A stretch of 64,000 nucleotides of DNA from assembly GCF_001428545.1 (NCBI RefSeq), contig NZ_LMHZ01000056.1, positions 176,297 through 240,296 of the forward strand. The letters are read 5' to 3'. Shown here piece by piece: positions 53,770 through 62,239 of the stretch (the stretch's first letter is position 1; each line of letters starts with the position of its first letter). The stretch comes from Noviherbaspirillum sp. Root189 (GTDB lineage: Bacteria; Pseudomonadota; Gammaproteobacteria; Burkholderiales; Burkholderiaceae_D). Made by a program: the position numbers and the translations under genes. Under the pieces are notes generated by a model that had not been told where the DNA came from, searched no databases, and was given only the letters and a program-made list of their open reading frames with translations.

Positions 53770-55248
53770 TCAGGATTGCCAGCCGGAGCCGGGCGGCTGG
53801 CGCAAGGCGAGCTTTCCGGGATTGATCAGGTTGTCGGGATCGAGTCCATCCTTGAGAATTTGCAGCAACCTTAAACCCTCGTTCAGTTCGGCGCGAACAT
53901 AAGGGTTCCGGAACAACCCTGCTCCATGGTGGTGAGCAACCGATCCGCCCATGTCCAGGCACAGCTGCTCGATCCGGTCCCATGTCTGCCGGTGCAGGCG
54001 GAGTGCCTCTTCCTGCGGCATCGGCGGCAGGCGGATAGTCATATACTGGCAGGCACCTTCCGGATAAATATGTGACCAGTGCGCGCCGAAGTGCATGTCG
54101 GGATGGATGGACTCGGCGGCGCTACGCATTGCTGTGTACATGTCGTGCAACCGGGTCCAGGTTCCCGTCACCTCGATCGTGTCCATGTAATAGCCTTCGC
54201 TCTGCCACTTCGTCGAGTAGGAATGGAAGCGCGTCGCATCCCAGTGCTCGTAAGGCGCATTGCCGGCCACGACAGCTCCGTGGCGGGCACAGATGGCGAG
54301 AGACAGACTGCGCTCGACCATGGCCAGGTCGCGCTTGCCGGCAAACTTCATGATGCAGAGGATGGGATGACCTGCGAACTCCGGCATGCCTTCGGTGCGC
54401 TGCGCGCTTTCCTTGACGTCGTACAGGCGAATGACCTCCGGCCGCAATTCTGCCTGTAACACCTCGCGCAATGCGCTGAAGCCTTCGGCAAGGCTGGGGA
54501 AAGCCAGCACCAGCGGGCTCGCGAACTCCGGGCTGCGCCAGACACGCAGCGTGACCTCGGTGATGAAGCCGAACACGCCTTCGGAACCAACCAGCAGGTC
54601 CTTGATGCTCGGTCCGACCGCACGGCGGGCCACCGGCCTGACGTCGAGCGGTCGTCCGTCGGGCAAAATCGCCTTCAGGCCAATGACCATGTCTTCAATC
54701 TTGCCGTAGCGGGAGGACGCCTGGCCGGCGCCCCGGCAGGCGACCCAGCCGCCGACCGTCGACATGGCAATCGATTGCGGCAGGTGACCGGCAGTAAAGC
54801 CCTCGCGCCGCAATTCCTCCTCAAACTGCATGCCGTTCATGCCGGCCTGGACCGTTACCGTCCCGTCGATCTTGTTGAGTTCGACGATGCGGTTCAGGCG
54901 CTTGAGATCCACCACGACCTCATTGACGAGCGGCACCGTGCCGCCAAGCACGCCCGATCCCGCGCCGAAGGGAATAAGACGGAGCTGCTTGCGGCGCGCG
55001 TATTCAACAATCGCCTGCAATTCCTCCGTGTTGTGCGGGGAGACGATCGCCGAAGGCAGCGTGCCGGGAAGATTGCCGGCACGCAGTTGGAAAAGGCCGT
55101 ATGGCAGGCGGTCGCGGCTGTAGGCGTAGCGATCCGCCACGCCTGTCATCACATTGGCTTCGCCAACGATCGCTGCAAAGTCGGTAATTGCTTCTTTGCC
55201 AAGTGGCGATTCGTCCGTTGCCAGCGTCGCTGGAGCTGTCTGAATCAT
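53770..55248 (-). CDS. FAD-linked oxidase, alkyl-DHAP synthase (AGPS)-like
   Basis: 492 residues from an ATG with AAGGA nine bases upstream. FAD_binding_4 domain: PFGAGSGVLGGTVP pyrophosphate loop, then LPQSIAMSTVGGWVACRGAGQASSRYGKIEDMV, which is the form of this loop found in alkyldihydroxyacetonephosphate synthases rather than in GlcD. C-terminal FAD-oxidase domain with HFGAHWSHIYPEGACQYMTIR, SVAHHHGAGLFRN and a final DPDNLINPGKLAL. First gene of a nine-gene operon that also encodes a kinase, two dehydrogenases and an importer. The chemistry is unknown: oxidation of a glycerol ether or a 2-hydroxy acid are both possible. Confidence 0.87.
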   Translation of the reverse strand: MIQTAPATLATDESPLGKEAITDFAAIVGEANVMTGVADRYAYSRDRLPYGLFQLRAGNLPGTLPSAIVSPHNTEELQAIVEYARRKQLRLIPFGAGSGVLGGTVPLVNEVVVDLKRLNRIVELNKIDGTVTVQAGMNGMQFEEELRREGFTAGHLPQSIAMSTVGGWVACRGAGQASSRYGKIEDMVIGLKAILPDGRPLDVRPVARRAVGPSIKDLLVGSEGVFGFITEVTLRVWRSPEFASPLVLAFPSLAEGFSALREVLQAELRPEVIRLYDVKESAQRTEGMPEFAGHPILCIMKFAGKRDLAMVERSLSLAICARHGAVVAGNAPYEHWDATRFHSYSTKWQSEGYYMDTIEVTGTWTRLHDMYTAMRSAAESIHPDMHFGAHWSHIYPEGACQYMTIRLPPMPQEEALRLHRQTWDRIEQLCLDMGGSVAHHHGAGLFRNPYVRAELNEGLRLLQILKDGLDPDNLINPGKLALRQPPGSGWQS

Positions 55249-55280
55249 TCTGTTGGTTCCTTAATCAAGCAAAACTTGGT

Positions 55281-55326
55281 TGAACAAACGATTGTTCATT
55301 GTGCTTAGATTGGAATTTACTGTCAA
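55281..55326 (-). promoter_or_regulatory. Promoter with LacI-type operator for the nine-gene operon
   Basis: On the minus strand TTGACA (55326-55321), 17 bases, then CACAAT (55303-55298) form a good sigma-70 promoter starting near 55291. A palindrome, TGAACAA/TTGTTCA around ACGA at 55281-55298, begins in the -10 and covers the start point. Its central CG matches LacI-family operators. This is a classical repressor position, 33-50 bp before the oxidase gene. Confidence 0.62.
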
Positions 55327-55540
55327 CAGTTTTGTAATGCGCAACAAATTGCATTCATGCAAGACAAGGCCCGTATGCGAACCAACTGCCAAAGAACGGC
55401 ATTTCTTTCGCAGTTCAAGCCGTCAAATGCAAGTCGAATAACAACGTATTTCGCTAGCTGACAGATGGAGGAAAGAAATGAATGATTACCGACTGCTTGA
55501 AATAGGGAAGAATTTCAACCAAGGCAGTGATAGGCAGGAG

Positions 55541-55727
55541 TAGAAAGCGGATCCGCTTCTATGTCTGAAACGCAATACGTCTGCCGAAGCAGATGGCGTA
55601 TCTCTACGCAAAGCTTGCGTCCGTTGAGGAACATGCAACATCTCAATGGCAAGATGGCTTTGCCATGAGCGAATAGCTGAGTTTTATACGAAGCCTTTGG
55701 CGGAATGAAGTGCCGCTGGCTTCGTAT
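55541..55727. other. Array of six consecutive hairpins between metQ and the oxidase operon
   Basis: Within the 501-bp gap 55249-55749 there are stems at 55541-55561 (palindrome, 10 bp with one bulge), 55575-55601 (ATACG+TCTGC, CGAA loop), 55606-55620 (ACGCAA/TTGCGT), 55624-55646 (TTGAG/CTCAA), 55647-55665 (TGGCAA/TTGCCA) and 55686-55727 (ATACGAAGCC/GGCTTCGTAT with an inner GCGG/CCGC). They follow one another with 0-20 bases between. No protein gene is credible here. A structured RNA, a metQ 3' region or a decayed repeat are possible. Nothing notable was seen in 55330-55540. Confidence 0.45.
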
Positions 55728-55749
55728 CAACACTTAATTGGTCAGCAGA

Positions 55750-56538
55750 TCAAAAAGCCGGAACCACGGCGCCCTTGTATTTTTCTTCAATAAACTTCTT
55801 CACTTCCGGCGAGTTCAGTGCGGACGCCAACTTCTTGATTGCCTCGCTGTTCTTGTTATCTTCACGAGCCACCAATAGGTTGGCGTAAGGAGAATCGCCA
55901 TTCTCGATGAAGAGTGAATCCTTGACCGGGTTGAGTTTGGCCTCCAACGCATAGTTGGTATTAATAAGCGCCAAATCTACCTGGTTCAGTACACGCGGCA
56001 GGGTCGCCGCTTCAAGTTCACGGAACTTCAAGTTCTTAGGGTTGGCAACGATGTCCTTTTTAGTCGCAGAGATGTTGCCCGGGTCCTTCAGCGTGATCAA
56101 GCCATGACGTTCCAGCAGCAGCAGCGCCCGACCAGAGTTGGATGGGTCGTTTGGAATGGCGACGGTGGCGCCTGCCGGCAGGTCCTTCAGTGTCTTGTGC
56201 TTCACCGAGTAGCCAGCGAAAGGCTCGACATGCACCTTGGCGACAGGCACTTCGATGTCATTCTTGTGCCCCTTCTTGAATTCATTCAGATAGGGCTGGT
56301 GCAGGAAGAAATTGCCGTCAAGGCGTTTTTCGTTAACTTGCACCGCCGGTTGCACGTAGTCGGTAAAGACCTTGACCTGCAAGTCGACACCTTGCCTGGC
56401 CAACTGTGGCTTGATGAACTCCAGGATCTCGGCGTGTGGAACCGGCGTGGCAGCAATGGTCAGCTTGTCGGCAGCATAGGCAGATGGCTGAGCCAGAACG
56501 AACGATGCTGCAAGCAGAAATGCAAATTTGAAACGCAT
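55750..56538 (-). CDS. metQ: Methionine ABC transporter substrate-binding protein MetQ
   Basis: 262 residues of the NlpA/MetQ family. Signal peptide ends at PSAYAAD; no lipobox Cys is visible, unlike enterobacterial MetQ. Family segments: KLTIAATPVPHAEILEFIKPQLA, GNFFLHQPYLNEFKK, AIPNDPSNSGRALLLLERHGLI and NTNYALEAKLNP. Third gene of metNIQ. Confidence 0.92.
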   Translation of the reverse strand: MRFKFAFLLAASFVLAQPSAYAADKLTIAATPVPHAEILEFIKPQLARQGVDLQVKVFTDYVQPAVQVNEKRLDGNFFLHQPYLNEFKKGHKNDIEVPVAKVHVEPFAGYSVKHKTLKDLPAGATVAIPNDPSNSGRALLLLERHGLITLKDPGNISATKKDIVANPKNLKFRELEAATLPRVLNQVDLALINTNYALEAKLNPVKDSLFIENGDSPYANLLVAREDNKNSEAIKKLASALNSPEVKKFIEEKYKGAVVPAF

Positions 56539-56575
56539 GGGAACTCCTGTTCTTTGAATGTTGTTGGGGAACGAT

Positions 56576-57247
56576 TTATTTTCGGGTGAACTTGCGCACT
56601 AAGCGGTCGCCGCCTGCCTGCAGCAGTTGCACCAGGACGACAAGGATCGACACGGTGACAATCATCACGTCGGTCTGGAAACGTTGATACCCGTAGCGCA
56701 GCGCCAGGTCGCCAAGACCGCCGCCACCGACTACGCCGGACATTGCGGCATACGACACCAGGGCAATCGTAGTGACAGTGATTGCTGCCATCAGTCCGGG
56801 CAAGGCTTCCGGTAGCAGGGCTTGCAACACGATTTGGTGAGTCTTTGCGCCCATCGCCTGGCAAGCCTCGATCACGCCGCGGTCAACTTCGCGTAATACG
56901 TTCTCCACCAATCGTGCGAAAAAAGGCGTGGTGCCGACGACCAGCGGGGGGATAGTGCCCTCCACACCGAGCGAGGTTCCAGCCAGCACCAACGTCACAG
57001 GGATCATGACGATCAGAAGGATAATGAAAGGTAGGGAACGCAGCACGTTCACGACGAGCGATAAGGCCGTGTACACGCCCGGCTGCTCGAGTAGCTGGCC
57101 ACGCCCGGTCAGGAATAGCAGCACGCCCAGCGGCAGGCCAAGCAGGACCGTGAATACCAGCGAGAAGCCGGTCATGGTCAGCGTATCAAGGGTGGCTTGG
57201 GCGATATCAACCCAGTCAATGTTGGAAAAGTCCATATGGTTCATCAA
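56576..57247 (-). CDS. metI: Methionine ABC transporter permease MetI
   Basis: 223 residues with five hydrophobic segments. The permease loop EACQAMGAKTHQIVLQALLPEALPG and the final GGGGLGDLALRYGYQRF are typical of MetI. It lies 10 bp after metN and 37 bp before metQ. Confidence 0.93.
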   Translation of the reverse strand: MMNHMDFSNIDWVDIAQATLDTLTMTGFSLVFTVLLGLPLGVLLFLTGRGQLLEQPGVYTALSLVVNVLRSLPFIILLIVMIPVTLVLAGTSLGVEGTIPPLVVGTTPFFARLVENVLREVDRGVIEACQAMGAKTHQIVLQALLPEALPGLMAAITVTTIALVSYAAMSGVVGGGGLGDLALRYGYQRFQTDVMIVTVSILVVLVQLLQAGGDRLVRKFTRK

Positions 57248-57257
57248 TTCAGCAGCT

Positions 57258-58271
57258 TCAATTCAATACCTCGCAGCGAATATCCAGGCGCTGAAACAAC
57301 TCTTGCACCTTGGCGAATTCCTCTGCTTCTCCACCGATTTCCACGAGCATCTGCCCAAAGGGTGTTTTCTTGATCCGCGACACCGCACCTTGCAGAATAG
57401 TGATGGTGGCACTAGTCTGCGCGGCCACGACACTGAGGAGCGGCTGGTAAGCCGCATCGCCGACATAGGTAAGGCGCAGGCGACGGCCATTGCCAGTCAT
57501 CGCACGCTGACCATCCAACGCAAGGTCATCGTAGGTATTTTCGGCCACCAGGCTTTTCGTGACCGCATGCCGCGGATGCAGAAAAACTTCTTTCACTTCG
57601 CCGGTTTCTACTATCCCGCCTGAATCAATCACTGCGACGTGGTCACAGATACTGCGGATGACGTGCATTTCATGAGTAATGAGCACAATAGTCAGCCCGA
57701 GCCTGACATTGATTTCCTCAAGCAGTCCAAGAATAGACTGTGTGGTTTCAGGATCGAGTGCGGACGTCGCTTCATCGCAAAGCAGAAGCTTGGGTGCATG
57801 TGCAATTGCGCGCGCAATGCCTACACGCTGCTTCTGTCCGCCGGAAAGCTGCGCTGGATACTTGTGCTTGTGCGCTTGAAGGCCAACGAGTTCGAGCAAT
57901 TCATCGACACGTTCTGCACGCTGTGCCTGGCTATAACCGCCGGCAAGCTTGAGGGGAAAGCCGATGTTGTCCAGGACCGTCTTCGACGATAACAGGTTGA
58001 AGCTCTGGAATACCATCCCTATGCTTTGGCGCACTCGATTAAGTTCTGCCTTATCCAGCTGCGTGATGTCCCGTCCATCAATGTAGATCTTGCCTTGTGT
58101 CGGTCTTTCGAGCAGGTTGAAGGTGCGCAGCAATGTACTTTTTCCGGCGCCGGAACGTCCAATGATGCCGAAAATTTTACCCTTGGGGATATGCAGGTTC
58201 ACATTGGCCAGAGCGCTAACGGTGCGGCCGCCGGAGGAATACGTCTTGTGGAGTGCTTCAATATGAATCAT
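57258..58271 (-). CDS. metN: Methionine ABC transporter ATP-binding protein MetN
   Basis: 337 residues. Walker A GRSGAGKSTLLRTFN, Q-loop VFQSFNLLSSKTV, signature LSGGQKQRVGIARAI, Walker B LLLCDEATSALDP, switch ITHEMHVIRSI. The C-terminal NIL domain (about 260-337), which senses methionine and inhibits transport, is present. First gene of metNIQ. Confidence 0.94.
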   Translation of the reverse strand: MIHIEALHKTYSSGGRTVSALANVNLHIPKGKIFGIIGRSGAGKSTLLRTFNLLERPTQGKIYIDGRDITQLDKAELNRVRQSIGMVFQSFNLLSSKTVLDNIGFPLKLAGGYSQAQRAERVDELLELVGLQAHKHKYPAQLSGGQKQRVGIARAIAHAPKLLLCDEATSALDPETTQSILGLLEEINVRLGLTIVLITHEMHVIRSICDHVAVIDSGGIVETGEVKEVFLHPRHAVTKSLVAENTYDDLALDGQRAMTGNGRRLRLTYVGDAAYQPLLSVVAAQTSATITILQGAVSRIKKTPFGQMLVEIGGEAEEFAKVQELFQRLDIRCEVLN

Positions 58272-58633
58272 GGAAGGTGTAGCGTATGACTACTTTATTA
58301 CGTATGGCCACGAGGATAATGATTCCGTCGCGAATTGCGAACGAAGTAATTCCAATTTGCATATGCTCAGTGCGAACGATAGCCAGGAAATAGGTTCTTC
58401 AAGCACCGCACACAGAACAAAGATCAGCGCGCCGGTATATTGACGAAATATTCTTCCAAATTCGAGATTGTTCTCGGATTTACACTGCGCACACGGCCAC
58501 GGCGGCTACGGCAATAATCACCCCTTGCAGCATCAGGCATCCGGCTTTGCGCCCGGCTCCGAAGATCGAGAACGTATAGATCCGAGTCATTTGCCTTGGG
58601 GCTTTGCCAACACCGGCGTGATATACTTTTTAA

Positions 58634-58693
58634 GGGTGCTCACACAATTACGTGTGGCAGGTTGTGCGACGGTCGGGCCGCCTCGCGGCTTTT
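58634..58693 (+). ncRNA. Candidate small RNA (about 60 nt) with its own promoter and terminator
   Basis: An extended -10 promoter, TG-A-TATACT at 58619-58627, has no good -35 but a strong -10. About seven bases on, GGGTGCTCACACAATTACGT begins a short unit with a CACAC/GTGTG hairpin. It ends in a GCCGC/GCGGC stem at 58677-58689 followed by TTTTCT, a good intrinsic terminator. No ORF fits in 60 nt. The rest of the gap 58272-58893 is without a gene. It recalls the short betaproteobacterial small RNAs, but I cannot match it to a family without a search. Confidence 0.5.
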
Positions 58694-58893
58694 CTACGAC
58701 CTATGACCTATGACCGCATCCACGTCCATCCAACCTCGTGGCGCTAGCCTCTCCAGCGCATATCTCTTCGGCTGTGTCCCACATTCGCTTGCGGAAAGTT
58801 GGAAAACTTCTTCCCTTTCGCAAAGTTCATCGTACCGGGATACCGGTTACGAGGGACTGAAGTCGGTCCGAGCATATATCCCTTGCTAAAAAA

Positions 58894-60144
58894 ATGGAAA
58901 ACATAAACGTTATCGCAGCGGTCATCTTCGCAATTGCCCTTGTTCACACTTTCGCGGCAAAGTCTTTTGAGCGGATTGCCGACAGGAGCACGAAGCATGC
59001 AGGCTTGTTTCATCTACTTGGTGAAATTGAAATCGTATTCGGACTATGGGCCTTTGTCCTTATCGTGATAATGGCGATGCTCATGGGAGGTAAGGAGGCA
59101 ATCGACTACGTCGAGTCGCGCCACTATACGGAGCCCTTATTCGTCTTCGTCATCATGGTCATCGCAGCCTCGCGGCCAGTTCTGGAAGCTGTGAAGTCGC
59201 TGGTTGCGGCGATTGCAAAGCTGTCTCCGGTCAGAACAGCTGTCGCTCAGGTTTGGCTCTGTCTTGCCCTGGTGCCCCTCATCGGTTCGCTAATTACTGA
59301 ACCCGCTGCAATGACGCTCGCTGCCTTAATGTTGGCGCCATTGGTATTTAGGCCTGGCATTCCCGAATGGCTCAAGTACGGCGCATTGGGTGTGCTCTTC
59401 GTGAACATTTCCATCGGTGGGACACTGACATCTTTCGCCGCACCGCCAGTGCTAATGGTAGCTTCCACCTGGGGTTGGGACAGTGCGTTCATGGCATCAA
59501 ACTTTGGCTGGAAAGCGGTCGCCGCCGTCTTCATCAACGCGACAGTAGTCACCTTCCTGCTTCGCTCGCAACTGTCCGACCACGTCCCCACTGACAACGA
59601 GAAAAACAGGGTCAGCGTTCCGGCCTGGGTGAGCGGGATTCACCTTGTTTTCCTGGCATCTGTCGTCGTCTTCGCCCATCATCCGGTGGTTTTCCTGGGT
59701 TTCTTCTTGTTCTTTTTGGGCTTCACGCATGCTTATGGCGAATACCAAAACCCCTTGATTCTCAAGGAGGGCCTGCTCGTAGGATTCTTTTTAGCCGGTC
59801 TCGTCGTGCTCGGGGGCATGCAGCAGTGGTGGCTTCAGCCGATTGTCTCGAGCCTTGAGCCGACTGCGTTATTCTTTGGCGCACTCGGTCTGACGGCAAT
59901 CACCGACAACGCTGCACTGACCTATTTGGGGTCACTAATAGAAGGAATGACCGATCAGGCAAAGTACATGTTGGTCGCAGGAGCCGTGGCTGGTGGTGGA
60001 CTCACCGTGATTGCCAATGCACCTAATCCTGCAGGCGTGGCTTTGTTAAGGGATGGCTTTAACGATGGAGCAATTGGAATCGGCGGGCTGCTGGCTGGGG
60101 CGATTCTGCCAACTGTTGTTGCAGCCCTGCTCTTCCTGCTCTGA
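58894..60144 (+). CDS. Putative Na+/H+ antiporter (PF07399-type membrane protein)
   Basis: 416 residues with about eleven hydrophobic segments. It begins MENINVIAAVIFAIALVHTF and shows SLITEPAAMTLAALMLAPLVF, NISIGGTLTSFAAPPVLMVA and the end-repeat GLTAITDNAALTYLGSLIEG, all characteristic of this family. Two-fold inverted repeats with acidic residues in the membrane are in keeping with a cation antiporter. Transport activity has not been shown for most members. A CCCAT/ATGGG hairpin follows the stop at about 60160-60180. Confidence 0.82.
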   Translation: MENINVIAAVIFAIALVHTFAAKSFERIADRSTKHAGLFHLLGEIEIVFGLWAFVLIVIMAMLMGGKEAIDYVESRHYTEPLFVFVIMVIAASRPVLEAVKSLVAAIAKLSPVRTAVAQVWLCLALVPLIGSLITEPAAMTLAALMLAPLVFRPGIPEWLKYGALGVLFVNISIGGTLTSFAAPPVLMVASTWGWDSAFMASNFGWKAVAAVFINATVVTFLLRSQLSDHVPTDNEKNRVSVPAWVSGIHLVFLASVVVFAHHPVVFLGFFLFFLGFTHAYGEYQNPLILKEGLLVGFFLAGLVVLGGMQQWWLQPIVSSLEPTALFFGALGLTAITDNAALTYLGSLIEGMTDQAKYMLVAGAVAGGGLTVIANAPNPAGVALLRDGFNDGAIGIGGLLAGAILPTVVAALLFLL

Positions 60145-60406
60145 TTTGCAGACGGGCAAGGCCCATCGCTATGGGTGCTTCCTGAGACATTGATAAAAAC
60201 ATTTGTGATTACGGTGCAATAGATATAGATTGACCAAGTAACGGTGAAGCAAAGATTCGCTTGTCTCTTTGCCCACTTAAGTTAAACTCCGTTCCATCGA
60301 GGCGAAACAAGCTACGATTAGCTCGATATATCAGCTCCTATGCACACGAGAAACGAGTGGCACAGTGCAGGAGCATTTCAAACAGTAACTAGGAAGAAAT
60401 GCAATT
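60145..60406 (+). promoter_or_regulatory. Upstream region and long leader of the cold-shock gene
   Basis: About 260 bp without a gene. A hairpin near 60159-60180 probably ends the antiporter transcript. The remainder is AT-rich and must hold the promoter and a long 5' leader, as is usual for csp genes. No certain -35/-10 pair was picked. Confidence 0.4.
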
Positions 60407-60610
60407 ATGGCAACAGGTACAGTAAAATGGTTTAACGATGCAAAAGGCTTTGGCTTCATTACGCCAGACCAAGGTGGCGAGGATTTGTTTGCTCACTTCT
60501 CGGCCATCAATTCTTCGGGCTTTAAGTCCTTAAAAGAAGGTCAAAAAGTATCGTTTGAAGTCACGAGTGGCCCAAAAGGTGCGCAGGCGTCTAACATCGT
60601 TCCGATGTAA
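60407..60610 (+). CDS. cspA: Cold-shock domain protein (CspA family)
   Basis: 67-residue single OB-fold nucleic-acid chaperone. RNP1 KGFGFI and RNP2-type LFAHFS are present in [20 protein letters not shown] and [11 protein letters not shown]. The ending AQASNIVPM is typical of betaproteobacterial CspA. It binds single-stranded RNA and DNA. Whether it is induced by cold cannot be told from sequence. Confidence 0.96.
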   Translation: MATGTVKWFNDAKGFGFITPDQGGEDLFAHFSAINSSGFKSLKEGQKVSFEVTSGPKGAQASNIVPM

Positions 60611-60624
60611 TTAGACTTTCCGGC

Positions 60625-60656
60625 AAGTCCTGGTCCGAAGTGCGTGACCAGGGCTT
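60625..60656 (+). terminator. Intrinsic terminator of the cold-shock gene
   Basis: AAG-T-CCTGGTC pairs with GACCAGG-G-CTT across a ten-base loop, followed by TTATCTTC. It lies 15 bases after the stop codon. Confidence 0.72.
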
Positions 60657-60735
60657 TATCTTCAACACTTCGCTCCCTCATTCAAACATGCAGGTCGATT
60701 GCACAAGTGTTGTGCCACTGACTACTGCAAGGCGC

Positions 60736-61002
60736 CTACCCGATCGCCTCTAACGCTGCTGCAATAGCACATCCGCTTTCGTTCCAAGTACAACGATCCA
60801 GCACAAAGCGGCCCGCGTACCCTCTTACGGGTCCGGACCGATCTACCGCCAAGTAGCGTTCACTAATCAAGAATAAAAACAATGCCTTCTTAAGGCAGAC
60901 CGCGACCCAGATACTCTCCATACGAGAATAGAGCTGCATGACTCCTGGCTGCTCTGAAGAATAACGGGTTAGAGCCCAGGTCGCGTACCAGTTTTGATAC
61001 AT
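60736..61002 (-). CDS. Possible small protein of unknown function
   Basis: 88 residues, MYQNWYATWALTRYSSEQPG to ALEAIG, with a central hydrophobic stretch AVCLKKALFLFLISERYLAV and a basic-polar end. There is no good ribosome-binding site and no recognised family. It is the only reasonable open frame in the 680-bp gap between the cold-shock and phasin genes. Composition looks protein-like, but chance is not excluded. Confidence 0.35.
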   Translation of the reverse strand: MYQNWYATWALTRYSSEQPGVMQLYSRMESIWVAVCLKKALFLFLISERYLAVDRSGPVRGYAGRFVLDRCTWNESGCAIAAALEAIG

Positions 61003-61173
61003 ATTCTTACAATGGTTCCAAACCTCGGCGATTAATTTTCAAGTCGTATGCTCCGTGTAGGGCCGACCCCGAGGGTAAGAATTATCCGTTGCGGACAATG
61101 CAGATCCCATCTACTTTCGGCAGTCTTTATCAAGCGGTGAAATTAACACGCAGCAATCCAAAATGTTTCCTTA

Positions 61174-61242
61174 TTGCATTGCACAATAAAAACGTTGAAA
61201 GTCTCTACCATCCCTCTATACTGCGCATCTTGCACTGCACAA
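61174..61242 (+). promoter_or_regulatory. Phasin promoter with two flanking TTGCAYTGCACAA boxes
   Basis: TTGAAA (61195-61200), 16 bases, TATACT (61217-61222) form a good sigma-70 promoter. TTGCATTGCACAA at 61174-61186 lies just upstream of the -35. TTGCACTGCACAA at 61230-61242 covers the start point. Both contain TGCA-N-TGCA. Two boxes bracketing the promoter fit a repressor such as PhaR, which controls phasin genes in PHB-forming bacteria. Confidence 0.55.
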
Positions 61243-61293
61243 CTCCAGTTTAATTCAGTCATTTTTCTGATCCTCGCCTTAAGGAATAAATCG

Positions 61294-61959
61294 ATGTTTC
61301 CCATGAACGACCAATTCGCTACTTTCTTCAAAACCTTGCAGCCTGCGAGTACGCAGTTCGCCAACACATTCCAGACATTCCAGAATATGGGTCCGGCCAA
61401 TGAGCAATTCCTAGGCACGTTCAAGGCTAGCGCTGAAAAGCAATTGGCGTTCTTCAATACCTTAGCCGAAACTGCCATCGACAGTGTGAGCAAACTTGCC
61501 GAACTCAACCTTACTGCTTGCAAGGCATCGCTGGAAGAATCAAAGACCGTCACAACTCAGTTCCTTACGGTGAAGGAACCGCAAGAAGCACTGCAGTTGC
61601 TCACTGCACTGCAGCAGCCAACACTGACGAAGGTCACCGCGTACAACCGCCATCTCGCCGATATCGCATCGGGTGCGCAAACTGCCCTTTCCGCAGCCAT
61701 TCAGGAGCAGGTGAAGGAAACGTCCCGTCATTTCACCGAAGCCGTTGATGGCGCGGCTAAAAATGCACCAGCCGGCTCCGAAAACGTCGTGGCAGTCATG
61801 AAGGCCGCGATTGCCAATGCCAACGCAGGTTACGATCAGTTCAACAGAGCAACACGCCAGGCAGCCGAAGTCGTTCAGGCCAACGTTGCAGCCTCCGCTG
61901 ACCAGGTCACCAAGGCGGCTGAACAGGTAACCGGGACTGAGGCGCGCGCTCGCAAGTAA
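61294..61959 (+). CDS. phaP: Phasin family protein (PHB granule-associated)
   Basis: 221 residues from the ATG at 61294, with AAGGA eight bases upstream. It is almost entirely helical and Ala-rich (FATFFKTLQPASTQFANTFQ, LAFFNTLAETAIDSVSKLAEL, AATRQAAEVVQANVAASAD), without cysteines in the body except one at NLTACKAS. This is the Phasin_2 layout that coats polyhydroxybutyrate granules. The synthase genes are not in the window. The two boxes at its promoter suggest PhaR-type control. Confidence 0.88.
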   Translation: MFPMNDQFATFFKTLQPASTQFANTFQTFQNMGPANEQFLGTFKASAEKQLAFFNTLAETAIDSVSKLAELNLTACKASLEESKTVTTQFLTVKEPQEALQLLTALQQPTLTKVTAYNRHLADIASGAQTALSAAIQEQVKETSRHFTEAVDGAAKNAPAGSENVVAVMKAAIANANAGYDQFNRATRQAAEVVQANVAASADQVTKAAEQVTGTEARARK

Positions 61960-61982
61960 GTGCTACGCCGAAGGCAAACAAG

Positions 61983-61997
61983 GGCCGCATTGCGGCC
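61983..61997 (+). terminator. Intrinsic terminator of the phasin gene
   Basis: GGCCGC-ATT-GCGGCC is a perfect 6-bp GC stem followed by TTTTCCTTTT, 24 bases after the stop codon. Confidence 0.85.
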
Positions 61998-62239
61998 TTT
62001 TCCTTTTATACCAGTAGAAGCCTAGTGCATCATCGTGGCCAGGAGATGGTTCGCCATATCGATATTTGAAAAAAATCGGGCTTCGCTTTTTCTGGATGGA
62101 CGGTGCGGATATTGGTACAAATGACTGATGCTGCAAACGGATGAAATGAGTAATGCGCTCATCAAAATTATAAGTGCATGCATCATCCTTTCTGCTTATC
62201 GCATTGCTCTTCAGTCCCTTATTCATACAAGAGGCGCTC

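Noticed and set aside
55515-55733. 72-codon minus-strand frame in the metQ to oxidase gap
   Set aside because: It spans the hairpin array, has no plausible start signal and its product looks random.
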